A DNA stretch of 64,000 bases, from positions 27,681,754 through 27,745,753 of the forward strand of contig JAJEKV010000006.1 in assembly GCA_021234155.1 (NCBI GenBank), written 5' to 3'. Positions 63,597 to 64,000 of this stretch are shown one piece after another (within the stretch, counting starts at the first letter, position 1; every line of letters starts with the position of its first letter). This stretch comes from Isoetes taiwanensis. Taxonomy: Eukaryota; Streptophyta; Lycopodiopsida; Isoetales; Isoetaceae. The position numbers and the translations under genes are program-made. Under the pieces are notes generated by a model that saw nothing but the letters and a program-made list of their open reading frames with translations, did no database searches and had not been told where the DNA came from.

Positions 63597-64000
63597 TGAT
63601 AACATGTAATTGCACCTCCTAAATGAGACCCTGGTATAATGGCTTTCAAGAGTAATTACGCGATAGCTGCAAAGATTGGAAAGGCTAGATTTGCAAATTC
63701 ACAGAGCTATACTTTGAATATGAATATCGCCAATAATGATAGATGAATCAAACATAGTAAAAAGCAAAGAAAACTCCTTAACTGGATGAAAAACAAACAT
63801 AATCTTCAGGTCTGATAGTTCATCATAGCAGAGAAACCCTAGCTCATCCCTATTTTGAAACAAACTTACCCTGATTCTTCTGATGCAGATACCTGAAGTT
63901 TAAACTAAGAAGTCCAAAGCTTAAGAAACAATGATCAGGTGAGAACCATTAAAAGCTCAAAACTGACGGATGATGCTTACAAGCAAGAGCGGTGCATCTG

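Overview
The window looks like nuclear DNA of a land plant with a large, repeat-rich genome, most likely a gymnosperm; a fern or lycophyte is the main alternative. The evidence is GT-AG introns, long AT-rich intergenic DNA, PLS-class pentatricopeptide (PPR) genes, a peroxisomal PEX11 gene, a tRNA-derived SINE, a LINE 3' end, an LTR-like segment and long microsatellites. Only PEX11 (46,151-46,897, +) is an intact recognised gene. Almost everything else is a frame-broken relic.

Layout. Positions 1-17,325 and 19,733-37,680 are two direct copies of one ~17.5-kb block, separated by a 2.4-kb spacer. Each copy holds, in order: an unassigned exon-like stretch (-); a frameshifted PPR gene (-); a promoter-like block with repeated telobox and CATGCATG motifs; a nested ~1.55-kb direct duplication carrying the SINE; and a cluster of four linked genes. 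In that cluster gene 1 (+) and gene 2 (+) are paralogues of a Cys-rich, transposase-like family with an SNHGKGEHDG motif. Gene 3 (-) and gene 4 (-) lie convergently behind them and both contain a RING-H2-like half site. Gene 4 runs out of the duplication: copy 2 has it complete to about 41.5 kb, while copy 1 keeps only its last two exons. Long CAC/GTG microsatellites sit in an intron of gene 2 and in gene 4.

From 42 to 64 kb the DNA is single copy: an LTR-like segment, PEX11, a LINE tail (-), an exon-like ORF (-), a coiled-coil/RING gene (51.8-53.1 kb, +), an FCP1/NIF-type HAD phosphatase relic (53.5-55.2 kb, +) and an old stop-riddled pseudogene (55.4-55.8 kb, -). It also holds an unusual number of two-copy tandem duplications and a perfect 34-bp palindrome.

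How the parts may work together: the repeated pairing of an HGKG transposase-like gene with a convergent coiled-coil/RING gene suggests a two-gene mobile element family that I cannot match to a named one. This is inference. A strong caution applies. The two copies differ mainly by small indels and substitutions at CAG/CTG sites, which fits base-calling errors at CHG-methylated cytosines, so many of the apparent frameshifts may be assembly errors.
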